Shown here: in pieces, positions 23,942 to 31,328 of the stretch
Numbering within the stretch: position 1 is the first letter of the stretch
Layout of the letters: each line of letters opens with the position of its first letter
Assembly (NCBI GenBank): GCA_017541825.1
Contig: JAFXYJ010000105.1
Span: 1 to 41,013, forward strand
Length of the DNA stretch: 41,013 nucleotides
Direction: 5' to 3'
Source: Oscillospiraceae bacterium
Lineage (GTDB): Bacteria; Bacillota; Clostridia; Oscillospirales; Oscillospiraceae
Notes under the pieces: generated by a model
Seen by the model: only the letters and a program-made list of their open reading frames with translations
Database searches by the model: none
What the model was told of the DNA's origin: nothing
Position numbers and translations under genes: made by a program

Positions 23942-24276
23942 TTTTTCCTCTCCCGTTCGCCCTTTCCCGAAAGGAGTCCCCGGAATCACGGGCGTCCGCC
24001 GGTGATCGCAGGGCCCGGATGCGATCTCCTGAAACCGCCCCGGACAAAAGATTTGCCCGCCGAATCCCTTCGTGAGATGCCGCACCGTTTGATAACGCCT
24101 TTGCAGAAGAAAGCAAGGGCGGGGAAAACCCGTAACAGTCTGCGGCCGGGTGCGGCGCCCGGGAGAGCGGTGATATATGGATCATAAAGGAAACCGCCGC
24201 GGAATGCAAGCTCCTGCGGCGGCTTCCGCCCATGACCGGATACGCGGCAGAGCTTTGCCGCTTTTTGATTTCCGTC
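23942..24276. other. Gene-poor stretch with orphan hairpins
   Basis: No frame here has a ribosome site and recognisable protein. A GC hairpin (CCGCCGC/GCGGCGG, 24191-24219) and, on the plus strand, stem GCGGCA/TGCCGC (24244-24249 with 24256-24261) followed by TTTTT are present. The latter is a plus-strand terminator with no plus-strand gene upstream, so a small plus-strand RNA ending at 24266 is possible but unproven. Confidence 0.5.
24244..24266 (+). terminator. Orphan plus-strand terminator
   Basis: Stem GCGGCA/TGCCGC with loop GAGCTT and TTTTT tail. It lies 11 bases before the promoter at 24277 and insulates that unit from anything upstream. Confidence 0.7.
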
Positions 24277-24304
24277 TTGATTTATGCCGGAAAAGGAATA
24301 TAAT
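24277..24304 (+). promoter_or_regulatory. Promoter of the 24456 unit
   Basis: TTGATT (24277-24282), 16-bp spacer, TATAAT (24299-24304). The palindromic operator follows exactly 8 bases after the -10. Confidence 0.75.
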
Positions 24305-24312
24305 AAGCGCAG

Positions 24313-24328
24313 GTTAAAGATATTTAAC
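24313..24328. promoter_or_regulatory. Operator copy 1 (shared 16-bp palindrome)
   Basis: GTTAAAGATATTTAAC, preceded by G: inverted GTTAA...TTAAC arms covering the predicted start site. It matches operator copy 3 (29091) at 13 of 16 positions and copy 2 (26629) at 13 of 16. A repressor bound here would block initiation. The GGTTAA half-site recalls DtxR/IdeR-type metal regulator boxes, but the regulator is not in the window. Confidence 0.7.
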
Positions 24329-24455
24329 TCATACCCGCGTTTTTCGGATATGCCGCCCGACGCGATCTGCCGGAAGAAAAAGGACTGCCGCGGCAGGGGA
24401 AACTATACCCGTATGTCCCGGTTCCGCCCGTGCGTATAAAGAGAGGGGAAAAAGA

Positions 24456-24962
24456 ATGCTTTTAACGATCTTTCTTGCCGTCGTGTTTTGCGGGGCGATC
24501 ACGCTGATGCTGCTGTCCGCCGTGGCTTTTATTCAAAACACGAAGTTTTTCTCCTCAGCGCCGAAGGAGGCGCAGGAGGTGCTCAAGCCCAGGGATCGGG
24601 AGCTGTTTTACGGCGCCAGAACGATCGGCTGGACACTCATGGTGTTCAGTATCCTCATGATCCTGGGCGTGGGGATCGTCTCGATCTGGGATGGCTTCCG
24701 GAGCGGATTTGCGTTCCGGCAGTTTTTCCTGCGTTTTGTGCTGATCTTCACCATATACAAGCTCTACGACATGATCTGCTTCGATTACTTCCTGCTTTGC
24801 AGGTTCCGTTTCTTCCAGTACTACTATCCGGAGGTGGAAGAGGTCTATCAAAACAGGAAATACGGCTTCAACCTGAAAAGCCAGCTGCTCAAGCTCCTGG
24901 TGCTGTTCCCCGCGGCCTCGGCACTGGCCGCATGGGTGTGCGCATCGTTCATGGGAGCGTGA
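24456..24962 (+). CDS. Multi-pass membrane protein, unknown
   Basis: 168 residues, ATG 24456 with AGAGGGGAAAAAG upstream. About four membrane helices: 3-26 (IFLAVVFCGAITLMLLSAVA), 57-80 (TIGWTLMVFSILMILGVGIV), 88-110 (FRQFFLRFVLIFTIYKLYDM) and 146-166. A conserved-looking cytosolic stretch is FDYFLLCRFRFFQYYYPEVE. No transporter or enzyme signature is visible and I do not know the family. First gene of a three-gene unit (membrane protein, alpha/beta hydrolase, SRPBCC protein) behind operator copy 1, with a leader of about 125 bases. Confidence 0.82.
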   Translation: MLLTIFLAVVFCGAITLMLLSAVAFIQNTKFFSSAPKEAQEVLKPRDRELFYGARTIGWTLMVFSILMILGVGIVSIWDGFRSGFAFRQFFLRFVLIFTIYKLYDMICFDYFLLCRFRFFQYYYPEVEEVYQNRKYGFNLKSQLLKLLVLFPAASALAAWVCASFMGA

Positions 24963-25010
24963 TTCCGAACGGCGCTGCCGCTTGTATACGGAGAAAGGGG
25001 AGAAAAAGCC

Positions 25011-25868
25011 ATGGATCTTTCCAAACCCTATGAAACGCTGCTGACCGACTTCCTGCGCATGCATCCTTTTCGGGAGGAACGCATCAACGGCGCGGAATAC
25101 CATTACCTGCTCTGCGGGCAGGGTGAGACGACACTGATCTTTCTGTCGGGCGGGATGGGTCTTTCGTACCTCTACATGCCCTATATCCTCGCGCTGGAAT
25201 CGGAATACCGTATTTTGACCTTCGATTATCCCTATGAGTTCGATAACAACGAAGCCCTGGCAGACGGGATCTCCGCGCTGCTGCGGCATCTGCACATCGA
25301 TGCGGGCAGCTCCTACGGCGGGTATGTGGCGCAGATCTTCGCGCGCAGACACCCGGAGCAGACCGGAGGGCTCTGCCTGTTCTCCACCGCCGGCCTTTCC
25401 GAAAAAACCATCGCCTCCCTGAAAGCGAGGTATCAAAAGCTCGCGCCGGTTTTGCTGTGGGCGCTGCGGCATGTGCCCTATGCCTGGCTCAAGCCCGTCA
25501 TGATCCGCGCCTGCCTGCGTCACGCCGAAAACGCGCTTCCGGAGGTCCGCGCCTATCTGCTGGAGATGTTCCGTTTCATCTACCGGGATTACACCCGCGA
25601 GCTGGATCTTCACATGACGACGCTGCTGATGGATCTGATGAACCAGCCCCCCTGCGCGCCGGAGGAATTTGCTTATCTGAAGGGGCGTGTCCTGCTGATC
25701 CTGCCGGAAAACGACGGCAGCTTCACGCCCGAGATGCAGGAGGATCTGATCGCCGTGATGCCGGAGAGCGTCGTCGTGGAAGGGATCGACAGCGGACACA
25801 TCTCCACGCTGCTGGAGGCGGATCGGTATGTGGAGGAGCGTCGCCGGTTCGCGGAAGGACTGATGTAA
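25011..25868 (+). CDS. Alpha/beta hydrolase
   Basis: 285 residues, ATG 25011 with GGAGAAAAAG upstream. Typical alpha/beta hydrolase fold: the strand and oxyanion region TLIFLSGGMGLSYLYMPYIL, nucleophile elbow G99-S-S101-Y-G in IDAGSSYGGYVAQIFARRHP, an acid near LILPENDGSFTPEMQ and His in GIDSGHISTLLEA. No signal peptide. Substrate unknown. It lies 48 bases after the membrane protein gene and its stop nearly meets the start of the SRPBCC gene, so the three are likely co-transcribed. Confidence 0.9.
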   Translation: MDLSKPYETLLTDFLRMHPFREERINGAEYHYLLCGQGETTLIFLSGGMGLSYLYMPYILALESEYRILTFDYPYEFDNNEALADGISALLRHLHIDAGSSYGGYVAQIFARRHPEQTGGLCLFSTAGLSEKTIASLKARYQKLAPVLLWALRHVPYAWLKPVMIRACLRHAENALPEVRAYLLEMFRFIYRDYTRELDLHMTTLLMDLMNQPPCAPEEFAYLKGRVLLILPENDGSFTPEMQEDLIAVMPESVVVEGIDSGHISTLLEADRYVEERRRFAEGLM

Positions 25869-25870
25869 TC

Positions 25871-26347
25871 GTGATTGTCAGAAAAAGCGCGGTTTTCCCG
25901 GCGTCCCGGGACGTGGTCTTTGAAAAGCTGCAGAAGCTGGAAACGCTGCAGACCATCACAAAGCCCTATGCGAGCTTTGAGCCGGTGGGAGCGGCCGCGC
26001 CGGTCTGGACAGCCGGCGGAACCTCGGCCTATCGTTTCCGGCTCTTTGGCGTGATCCCCTACGGCACGCACACGATCCGCATTGTCCGTTTCGACCCGGA
26101 GGGCGTCAGCAGTCGGGAGGGAAACGAGCACGTTCCGGTCTGGAATCACGACATCACCCTGATCCCGCTGGACGGGAACCACACGAAATATACGGATCGG
26201 GTCGAGATCCGGGCGGGCTGGAAAACGCCGTTTATCTGGCTCTGGGCCAACGCCTTTTATGCCCACAGGCAGCGAAAATGGATTCATCTGCTGAAGAATG
26301 CCGCCGAAGCGGTTCCATGCGAAAGGGATCGGGAGGAAGAAAAATAA
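25871..26347 (+). CDS. SRPBCC (START-like) family protein
   Basis: 158 residues using GTG 25871, two bases after the hydrolase stop, with GGAAGGA upstream. Upstream in-frame sequence belongs to another frame of the hydrolase gene. The pattern VIVRKSAVFPASRDVVFEKL, WTAGGTSAYRFRLFGVIPYG and TIRIVRFDPEGVSSREGNEH is that of the helix-grip SRPBCC/polyketide cyclase-like fold, with a C-terminal helix (NAFYAHRQRKWIHLLKNAAE). Such proteins bind lipids or other hydrophobic ligands. Ligand unknown; pairing with a hydrolase and a membrane protein hints at lipid-related chemistry. The start codon is somewhat uncertain. Confidence 0.75.
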   Translation: MIVRKSAVFPASRDVVFEKLQKLETLQTITKPYASFEPVGAAAPVWTAGGTSAYRFRLFGVIPYGTHTIRIVRFDPEGVSSREGNEHVPVWNHDITLIPLDGNHTKYTDRVEIRAGWKTPFIWLWANAFYAHRQRKWIHLLKNAAEAVPCERDREEEK

Positions 26348-26430
26348 AGGTTCCGGTATACGGCGCCGGAGTGATCGGCGGCGATCTCGCGCACGTGCTG
26401 CCTGCTGCCGGAAACGATGTGGAGACGGAC
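26344..26430 (+). pseudogene. Fragment of a 2-dehydropantoate 2-reductase (KPR/PanE) N-terminus
   Basis: Read in frame, the DNA gives IKVPVYGAGVIGGDLAHVLP and AAGNDVETD, the Rossmann GxGxxG start of a ketopantoate-reductase-like protein. The expected ATG is ATA, and similarity ends after about 29 codons; no remainder follows before the terminator at 26531. It overlaps the last bases of the SRPBCC gene. It is a decayed remnant marking a past deletion or rearrangement. Confidence 0.7.
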
Positions 26431-26530
26431 CCGCCGACCGGGGCTTATCGCGTCTGCCGCCGATCAGTCGGGCGCAGATCGCGGGGCATTTTCCGCCCGG
26501 CTTCCCTCCGACGGCTCGTCTGCAGGCAGA

Positions 26531-26556
26531 ACCACCCGCAAAGCGGGTGGTTTTTT
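26531..26556 (+). terminator. Terminator of the 24456-26347 unit
   Basis: Nine-bp stem ACCACCCGC/GCGGGTGGT, loop AAA, tail TTTTTT. It insulates the Fez-like operon promoter that starts 36 bases on. Confidence 0.92.
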
Positions 26557-26591
26557 CCGCTCTTCCCCTCCGCAGAAAAAGTCAAAACCGC

Positions 26592-26620
26592 TTGCAAGGC
26601 AGCACAAGCCGTGCTATAAT
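26592..26620 (+). promoter_or_regulatory. Promoter of the Fez-like operon
   Basis: TTGCAA (26592-26597), 17-bp spacer, TATAAT (26615-26620). The operator follows 8 bases after the -10, the same geometry as at 24299-24328. Confidence 0.88.
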
Positions 26621-26628
26621 GCGCGGTG

Positions 26629-26644
26629 GTTAAATATAATTAAT
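26629..26644. promoter_or_regulatory. Operator copy 2 (shared 16-bp palindrome)
   Basis: GTTAAATATAATTAAT, again with a leading G, aligned with copies 1 and 3 in the GTTAA and TAA arms. It extends into AT-rich dyads (ATAATTAATTAT). It covers the predicted transcription start of the ATPase operon, as expected of a repressor site. Confidence 0.65.
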
Positions 26645-26684
26645 TATAGTTATAAGCTACTTACCAAAACAGGAGGGAACAACC

Positions 26685-26948
26685 ATGACAACTACCGGAA
26701 AGATCGCGCTGTTTCTCGGCGGCGCGCTGTTCGGCTCCGCCGGCTTCAAGATCCTCGGCGGCAGGGACGCCAGAAAGGTCTATACCCATGTGACGGCCGC
26801 CGTGCTGCGCGGCAGGGATCAGATCATGCGCGATGTGGAAACCGTACAGGAGGGCTGCTCGGACATCCTCGCCGACGCGAAGGCGCTCAACGAGACCAGA
26901 GCGGCCGAGCAGGAAGCGGCCTTTATCGAGGACACGGCGAACGCCTGA
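26685..26948 (+). CDS. DUF6110-type small membrane protein, FezA-like
   Basis: 87 residues, ATG 26685 with AGGAGGGA upstream. A glycine-rich N-terminal helix (TTTGKIALFLGGALFGSAGF, G-x3-G zipper spacing) inserts in or packs against a membrane. It is followed by a basic stretch and a long amphipathic, acidic helix (RDQIMRDVETVQEGCSDILA). It matches the DUF6110 type as I remember it. Its stop is one base before the ATPase start. In ferrosome (fez) operons a small hydrophobic protein accompanies the P1B-6 ATPase. I infer an analogous scaffold role; identity with FezA is not proven. Confidence 0.75.
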   Translation: MTTTGKIALFLGGALFGSAGFKILGGRDARKVYTHVTAAVLRGRDQIMRDVETVQEGCSDILADAKALNETRAAEQEAAFIEDTANA

Positions 26949-26949
26949 A

Positions 26950-29031
26950 ATGAGATTTCAGATCCTTCATGAGGGCCGCGGCCGGGTGCGTCTGCGCGCC
27001 GTGCAGGCTTCCATGAGCATGGAGCAGGCCGACGTCCTGGAGGCCTGGCTGCTCGCGCTGCCTCAGGTCGACCAGGTGACGGTGCACGAGCGGATCTGCG
27101 GCGTCATCATCGTCTTCCGCGGGAGCCGGGAGGCGCTCTATCGACAGCTCGCCGGCTTCTCTTACGCCCTTGCGGCGCCGAAGGTGCACCTCGCGGGCAG
27201 CCGGAGCCGCGCCATGAACCGCGCCTACAAGGAGAAGCTCGTCTTTCTTGTGGCGCGGCATGTTCTGAAAAAACTCTATCTGCCGCTCCCGCTGCGGCGC
27301 GTGATCAACACCTGCCACGCGCTGCCGCGCATCGGACGCGCGGCAGGCATGCTGCTGCGCGGGAAGCTGACGGTCGACATGCTTGACGGCGCCGCGCTGG
27401 GCGTGGCCCTGCTGACGGGAGACTTCACCACCGCGGGCTCGGTCCGCTTTCTGCTCAAGCTCGGCGAAACCATCGACGAGTGGACGCACAAGAAGTCCGT
27501 TGACGACCTGGCCAGGAGCATGTCTCTGCAGGCGGATCAGGTCTGGCAGCTCAGCGAGGACGGCACGCAGGTGCTCGCCGAGCTCTCGCAGATCCGGCCC
27601 GGCGACCGGATCATCGTCCACACGGGACATGTGCTGCCTCTGGACGGCATCCTCGAGGACGGGGACGTGATGCTCAACCAGGCGTCCCTGACCGGGGAAT
27701 CCGTGCCCGTCGCCAAGCGTCCCGGCTCCGCGGTTTATGCGGGCAGCGTCGTGGAGGAGGGAAACTGCGTCGTGCGCGTGACCGGCGCCCTCGGCGAAAA
27801 CCGCTATGACCGCATCGTGCGCATGATCGAGGAATCCGAGAAGCTCAAGTCCGGCGCGGAACAGCGCGCTTACGATCTGGCCGACCGGCTGGTGCCCTGG
27901 TGCCTGGGCGGGAGCCTTCTGACCTGGCTGCTCACCGGCAACGCGACGTGCGCCGTGTCGGTGCTGATGGTGGACTTCTCCTGCGCGCTGAAGCTGTCCA
28001 TGCCCCTGAGCGTCCTGTCCGCCATGCGGGAGGCCGGCCGTCACAAGATCACGGTCAAGGGCGGCAAGTTCCTCGAACGGCTCAGCAAGGCCGACACGGT
28101 GATCTTCGACAAGACCGGAACGCTGACCCACGCCTGCCCCACGGTACGGTACGTCGTGCCCTTCAACGGGAAGGACGGGGAAGAGATGCTGCGCACAGCC
28201 GCCTGCGTGGAGGAGCATTTTCCCCACTCCGTGGCCAACGCCGTCGTACGCGCCGCCGAGGAGCGCGGGCTGTCCCATCACGAGATGCACAGCGAGCCCG
28301 AATATGTGGTCGCCCACGGGATCGCCACAAAGATCGACGGCGAGCGGGCCATTATCGGCAGCCGCCACTTCGTCTTCGAGGACGAGGGCGTTGCGATCCT
28401 GCCCGAGGATCAGGCGCGCTTTGACGCGCTGGACCCGGGCAGCTCCTGGCTGTTCCTGGCCATCGGCGGCGTACTCTCCGCGGCCATCGGCATCTTCGAT
28501 CCGCTCCGCCCGGAGGCGGGCGAGATCGTCAGGCTGCTGCACGAGGCCGGGATCGGCAAGCTCGTCATGCTGACCGGCGACAGCCGGAACACGGCGGCCG
28601 CCATCGCGGGCGAGCTCGGGCTGGAGGACTTCCACGCGGAGATCCTGCCCGAGGACAAGGCCCGGTACATACACGCCGAGCAGGCGCAGGGCCGCACGGT
28701 CGTCATGATCGGCGACGGGATCAACGACGCCCCGGCGCTCTCTCTGGCCGACGTGGGCGTCGCCATCGGCAGCGGCGCGACCATTGCCCGCGAGGTGGCG
28801 GACGTCACCATCGCCGCGGAGGATCTGCGGGAGCTGGTGCTGCTGCGCCGCCTGTCCGAAAAGCTGATGCGCCGCATCGGGCGCAACTACCGCTTCGTCA
28901 TGGGCTTCAACGGCGTCCTGATCGCGCTCGGCGCGCTGGGCTTTCTGGCGCCCGCGACCTCAGCCCTGCTGCACAACGGCTCCACGCTGCTGCTGAGCAT
29001 GGACTGTCTGACCGATCTGCTGCCGGAATAA
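26950..29031 (+). CDS. P1B-type metal-transporting ATPase with SCA motif, FezB-like
   Basis: 693 residues, ATG 26950. An HMA-like N-terminal domain (MRFQILHEGRGRVRLRAVQA) lacks the CxxC metal site. P-type core: TGES at 248-251, phosphorylation D387 in DKTGTLT, and hinge GDGINDAPALSLAD from 588. The metal-site helix carries S344-C345-A346 (LMVDFSCALKLSMPLSV) instead of CPC/SPC. SCA defines the P1B-6 group, to which FezB of ferrosomes belongs, as I recall from work on Desulfovibrio and Clostridioides. It pumps metal, probably iron, across a membrane; in ferrosomes, into a vesicle. Operonic with the small zipper protein and directly behind operator copy 2. Confidence 0.88.
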   Translation: MRFQILHEGRGRVRLRAVQASMSMEQADVLEAWLLALPQVDQVTVHERICGVIIVFRGSREALYRQLAGFSYALAAPKVHLAGSRSRAMNRAYKEKLVFLVARHVLKKLYLPLPLRRVINTCHALPRIGRAAGMLLRGKLTVDMLDGAALGVALLTGDFTTAGSVRFLLKLGETIDEWTHKKSVDDLARSMSLQADQVWQLSEDGTQVLAELSQIRPGDRIIVHTGHVLPLDGILEDGDVMLNQASLTGESVPVAKRPGSAVYAGSVVEEGNCVVRVTGALGENRYDRIVRMIEESEKLKSGAEQRAYDLADRLVPWCLGGSLLTWLLTGNATCAVSVLMVDFSCALKLSMPLSVLSAMREAGRHKITVKGGKFLERLSKADTVIFDKTGTLTHACPTVRYVVPFNGKDGEEMLRTAACVEEHFPHSVANAVVRAAEERGLSHHEMHSEPEYVVAHGIATKIDGERAIIGSRHFVFEDEGVAILPEDQARFDALDPGSSWLFLAIGGVLSAAIGIFDPLRPEAGEIVRLLHEAGIGKLVMLTGDSRNTAAAIAGELGLEDFHAEILPEDKARYIHAEQAQGRTVVMIGDGINDAPALSLADVGVAIGSGATIAREVADVTIAAEDLRELVLLRRLSEKLMRRIGRNYRFVMGFNGVLIALGALGFLAPATSALLHNGSTLLLSMDCLTDLLPE

Positions 29032-29050
29032 CAGCCCGAACAGAGACATT

Positions 29051-29074
29051 TGCCCCGTTTTTGAAAGCGGGGCA
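29051..29074 (+). terminator. Terminator-like hairpin after the ATPase gene
   Basis: Stem TGCCCCG/CGGGGCA with a T-rich loop (TTTTTGAAAG); the tail CTCCTTAAAG is only mildly T-rich. Some read-through into the methyltransferase unit is conceivable. Confidence 0.6.
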
Positions 29075-29090
29075 CTCCTTAAAGACCGTG

Positions 29091-29106
29091 GTTAAGCATA
29101 TCTAAC
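29091..29106. promoter_or_regulatory. Operator copy 3 (shared 16-bp palindrome)
   Basis: GTTAAGCATATCTAAC with a leading G. Both arms (GTTAA/TAAC) and the central ATAT agree with copy 1. I see no consensus promoter at the equivalent upstream distance (nearest -35-like TTGAAA at 29061), so the promoter may be weak or activated, or this unit may also be read through from the ATPase operon. The leader 29107-29222 has a GTTCCC/GGGAAC hairpin and nothing else I can name. Confidence 0.62.
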
Positions 29107-29222
29107 TACATGGGAAAGAGCCGTATGAAGCCGACGGAAACCGAGGCTGACGCCTGCGGCGTTCCCCGCGGGAACGGCGGGGATCAGAGCAAAGCATCAG
29201 TGAATACACGGAGGGAAGCACG

Positions 29223-29846
29223 ATGGGGATCATGACAAAATTCTTCAATCAGACGAGAAAGCCGGAAGGAGTGCTCGGCAAGCTCATGCTCAGCTCCATG
29301 AACTCCGGCCACGCAAAGATGGCGGACTGGGGGCTGTCGCATCTGCCGGCGCTGAGCCCGGACCGGATCGTGGAGCTCGGCTGCGGGGCCGGCCGGAATG
29401 CCGGGGAGCTGCTGAAAAAGTATCCCGGGGCACATGTGACGGCGATCGACTATTCTGCGCTCTCGGTGGAAAAGGCCGGGGAGTACAACCGCGAGAGCAT
29501 CGCCGCCGGGCGCTGCGTCGTTGCGCAGGGCGACGTCTCCGATCTGCGGCTGCCGGCCGAAAGCTTCGATCTGGCCACGGCGTTTGAGACGGTCTATTTC
29601 TGGCCGGGGATCGAGGACTGCTTCGCCCAGGTGGCGAAGGTGCTCAGGCCGGGCGCTTATTTTCTGATCTGCAACGAATCGGACGGCCTGGACGCCACGG
29701 GCAAAAAGTTTGAGAAGATCATCGACGGCATGAGGGTTTATACGGCCGGGGAGCTGGAGGCCGCGCTCAAAAGCGCGGGCTTCACGGAGGTGAGCGCGGA
29801 CCATTACGGCGCAAAGCCCTGGATCACCGTCCTTGCGAGGAAATAA
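29223..29846 (+). CDS. Class I SAM-dependent methyltransferase
   Basis: 207 residues, ATG 29223 with ACGGAGGGAAG upstream. Rossmann methyltransferase: motif I IVELGCGAGRNAGELL near 50, motif II acid in VTAIDYSALSVEKA, a post-motif QGDVSDLRLPAESFDLATAF and motif III-like FAQVAKVLRPGAYFLI. The N-terminus (FFNQTRKPEGVLGKLMLSSM) is typical of a common clostridial subgroup. The substrate is unknown. First gene of a four-gene unit with three ATC-hydrolase-family genes, behind operator copy 3. Confidence 0.92.
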   Translation: MGIMTKFFNQTRKPEGVLGKLMLSSMNSGHAKMADWGLSHLPALSPDRIVELGCGAGRNAGELLKKYPGAHVTAIDYSALSVEKAGEYNRESIAAGRCVVAQGDVSDLRLPAESFDLATAFETVYFWPGIEDCFAQVAKVLRPGAYFLICNESDGLDATGKKFEKIIDGMRVYTAGELEAALKSAGFTEVSADHYGAKPWITVLARK

Positions 29847-29858
29847 GGGAACAAAATC

Positions 29859-30677
29859 ATGAGAGAAAAAAACCTGCCGATCGACCGCAGCAAGCATAAA
29901 GTCTATACGCGAAACGCCCGGAAATGCGTTCTCAAGCTGCTTGGCTCCTGCTATGACAGGAAAACGACGGCGGAGCTCTGGGAGAAGATCCAGCTTCAGT
30001 ACGCGGAATACCTGAAGGATGAGCCCCCGCTCAGGGATCTGAAGGTCACCGCAAGCATCTATGATCCGATCCTGATTTTTGCCTGGTATGTGACCGCCGA
30101 TAGAAAACCGCCCCGGGAGGAGGTCCAGCGGGAGGTATGCGATTCCTTTTTTGGCAGCTTCAACGTGCTCGGCAGGGTATTCGATCTGAACCGGAAGCGC
30201 GATTTCCGGCTGGCCTGCAGGATCTTCAAAAAGACCAGCGATATCCGCGAGGAGGAGATCAAACGGTTCCCGGCTTCGTTCCGCATGGGCTTTTTCGACT
30301 GTGACGAATCAAACGGCGTGGTCCGCTACAGCTTCACCCAATGCCCGAACGCGGAGTTCGCCAGGCGGCATGCGCTGGAAGACGCGCTCCCCCTGATGTG
30401 CAACTGCGACCATTTGGCCATGCAGAAGCTCCACGCCTGTCTGATCCGGGAGGGGACCTGCGGCACATCGGATCGGTGCGATTATTGCATCTGCGGAGAT
30501 CGGAACCCGCTGGCGAAGGAGTATGAGCTCGTGAGAGCGGACAACGGTCTCCTCCTCAGCGTCAGGAAAGGCAGACCCGGATCGCTGCAGGGAGAAGACA
30601 TGGCGGCACTGAACGGACAGATCGATATTGCGGCGCCCTGCGAGCGGGCAGGAGAAGCGGGAGGAGCAGGACAATGA
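29859..30677 (+). CDS. L-2-amino-thiazoline-4-carboxylate hydrolase family protein (copy 1, divergent)
   Basis: 272 residues, ATG 29859; a weak AAGGGA precedes it and the gap to the methyltransferase stop is 12 bases. The C-terminal half follows the family layout: FTQCPNAEFARRHALEDALP, then LMCNCDHLAMQKLHACL and TSDRCDYCICGDRNPL, a variant of the terminal CDF block. The first 110 residues are helical. Characterised members hydrolyse 2-amino-thiazoline-4-carboxylate in a route to cysteine; most clostridial members are of unknown function. Extra cysteines (C-x-C, C-x2-C) suggest metal binding. Its stop overlaps the next ATG. Confidence 0.7.
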   Translation: MREKNLPIDRSKHKVYTRNARKCVLKLLGSCYDRKTTAELWEKIQLQYAEYLKDEPPLRDLKVTASIYDPILIFAWYVTADRKPPREEVQREVCDSFFGSFNVLGRVFDLNRKRDFRLACRIFKKTSDIREEEIKRFPASFRMGFFDCDESNGVVRYSFTQCPNAEFARRHALEDALPLMCNCDHLAMQKLHACLIREGTCGTSDRCDYCICGDRNPLAKEYELVRADNGLLLSVRKGRPGSLQGEDMAALNGQIDIAAPCERAGEAGGAGQ

Positions 30678-31297
30678 GCAGGATCGTACAGATGATGGCC
30701 TCCGGGGCCAGATCAAACTTCTCAAAAGAAGAATACCGGGAGATCGTGCGCCGGGCAAATGCGCTGTTCGACAAACTGACGGAGGAAAACCGGGACCTTC
30801 CGAAGGCGCTGAAAAAACATACGGGGACCAATATCTTTCCGGCCATCGCCGTTTATAAGACACTGACGGAACATGGGATGAGCTCGGAAGCGGCGACGGA
30901 TGTGATCCGCCGCTTCTTCCGCAGGCTCTGCGGCGTCATTTTCACGCCGGTCTCCTGGTACCAGCATATCTGCGGGAATTACCACAGGTATCCCGCGGGG
31001 ATGGTGAAGCACTCGCTTCGGGATTTCAGCCCGGAGGCCGGATTTGAATACAGGATGCCGGAGACGAGCAATCCCGCCGTCGCCAGATTCGATATCGTCT
31101 CTTGCCCGTATCACGCCATGTGTGAGAAGTATGACTGCCTGGAGCTCAATCCGGCCTTTTGTGACAGCGACGATGAAAAATACGGCCATCTGCACAGGAA
31201 CCTGAAGTGGGCGCGGACAGGGACCATCGGGAAAGGCGCGCCCTGCTGCGATTTCCGGATCATCGATATCAGCAGATGCCCGGATTACAGGGATTGA
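30674..31297 (+). CDS. L-2-amino-thiazoline-4-carboxylate hydrolase family protein (copy 2)
   Basis: 207 residues, ATG 30674 overlapping the previous stop (ATGA), with GGAGGAGGACA upstream. The best family match of the three: RFDIVSCPYHAMCEKYDCLE, NPAFCDSDDEKYG, and the terminal R-T-x-T-I-G-K-G-A-P-C-C-D-F-R block. The N-terminal half holds helices including FRRLCGVIFTPVSWYQHICG. The conserved Cys/Asp residues are candidates for a catalytic or metal site. Translational coupling to copy 1 suggests the proteins form a complex or act in sequence. Confidence 0.82.
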   Translation: MSRIVQMMASGARSNFSKEEYREIVRRANALFDKLTEENRDLPKALKKHTGTNIFPAIAVYKTLTEHGMSSEAATDVIRRFFRRLCGVIFTPVSWYQHICGNYHRYPAGMVKHSLRDFSPEAGFEYRMPETSNPAVARFDIVSCPYHAMCEKYDCLELNPAFCDSDDEKYGHLHRNLKWARTGTIGKGAPCCDFRIIDISRCPDYRD

Positions 31298-31328
31298 CAA
31301 TCATCAAAGCGAACGGAGGGACACGCCG

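Noticed and set aside
29107-29222. Riboswitch in the methyltransferase leader
   Set aside because: Only a small hairpin is visible; no conserved riboswitch core could be recognised.
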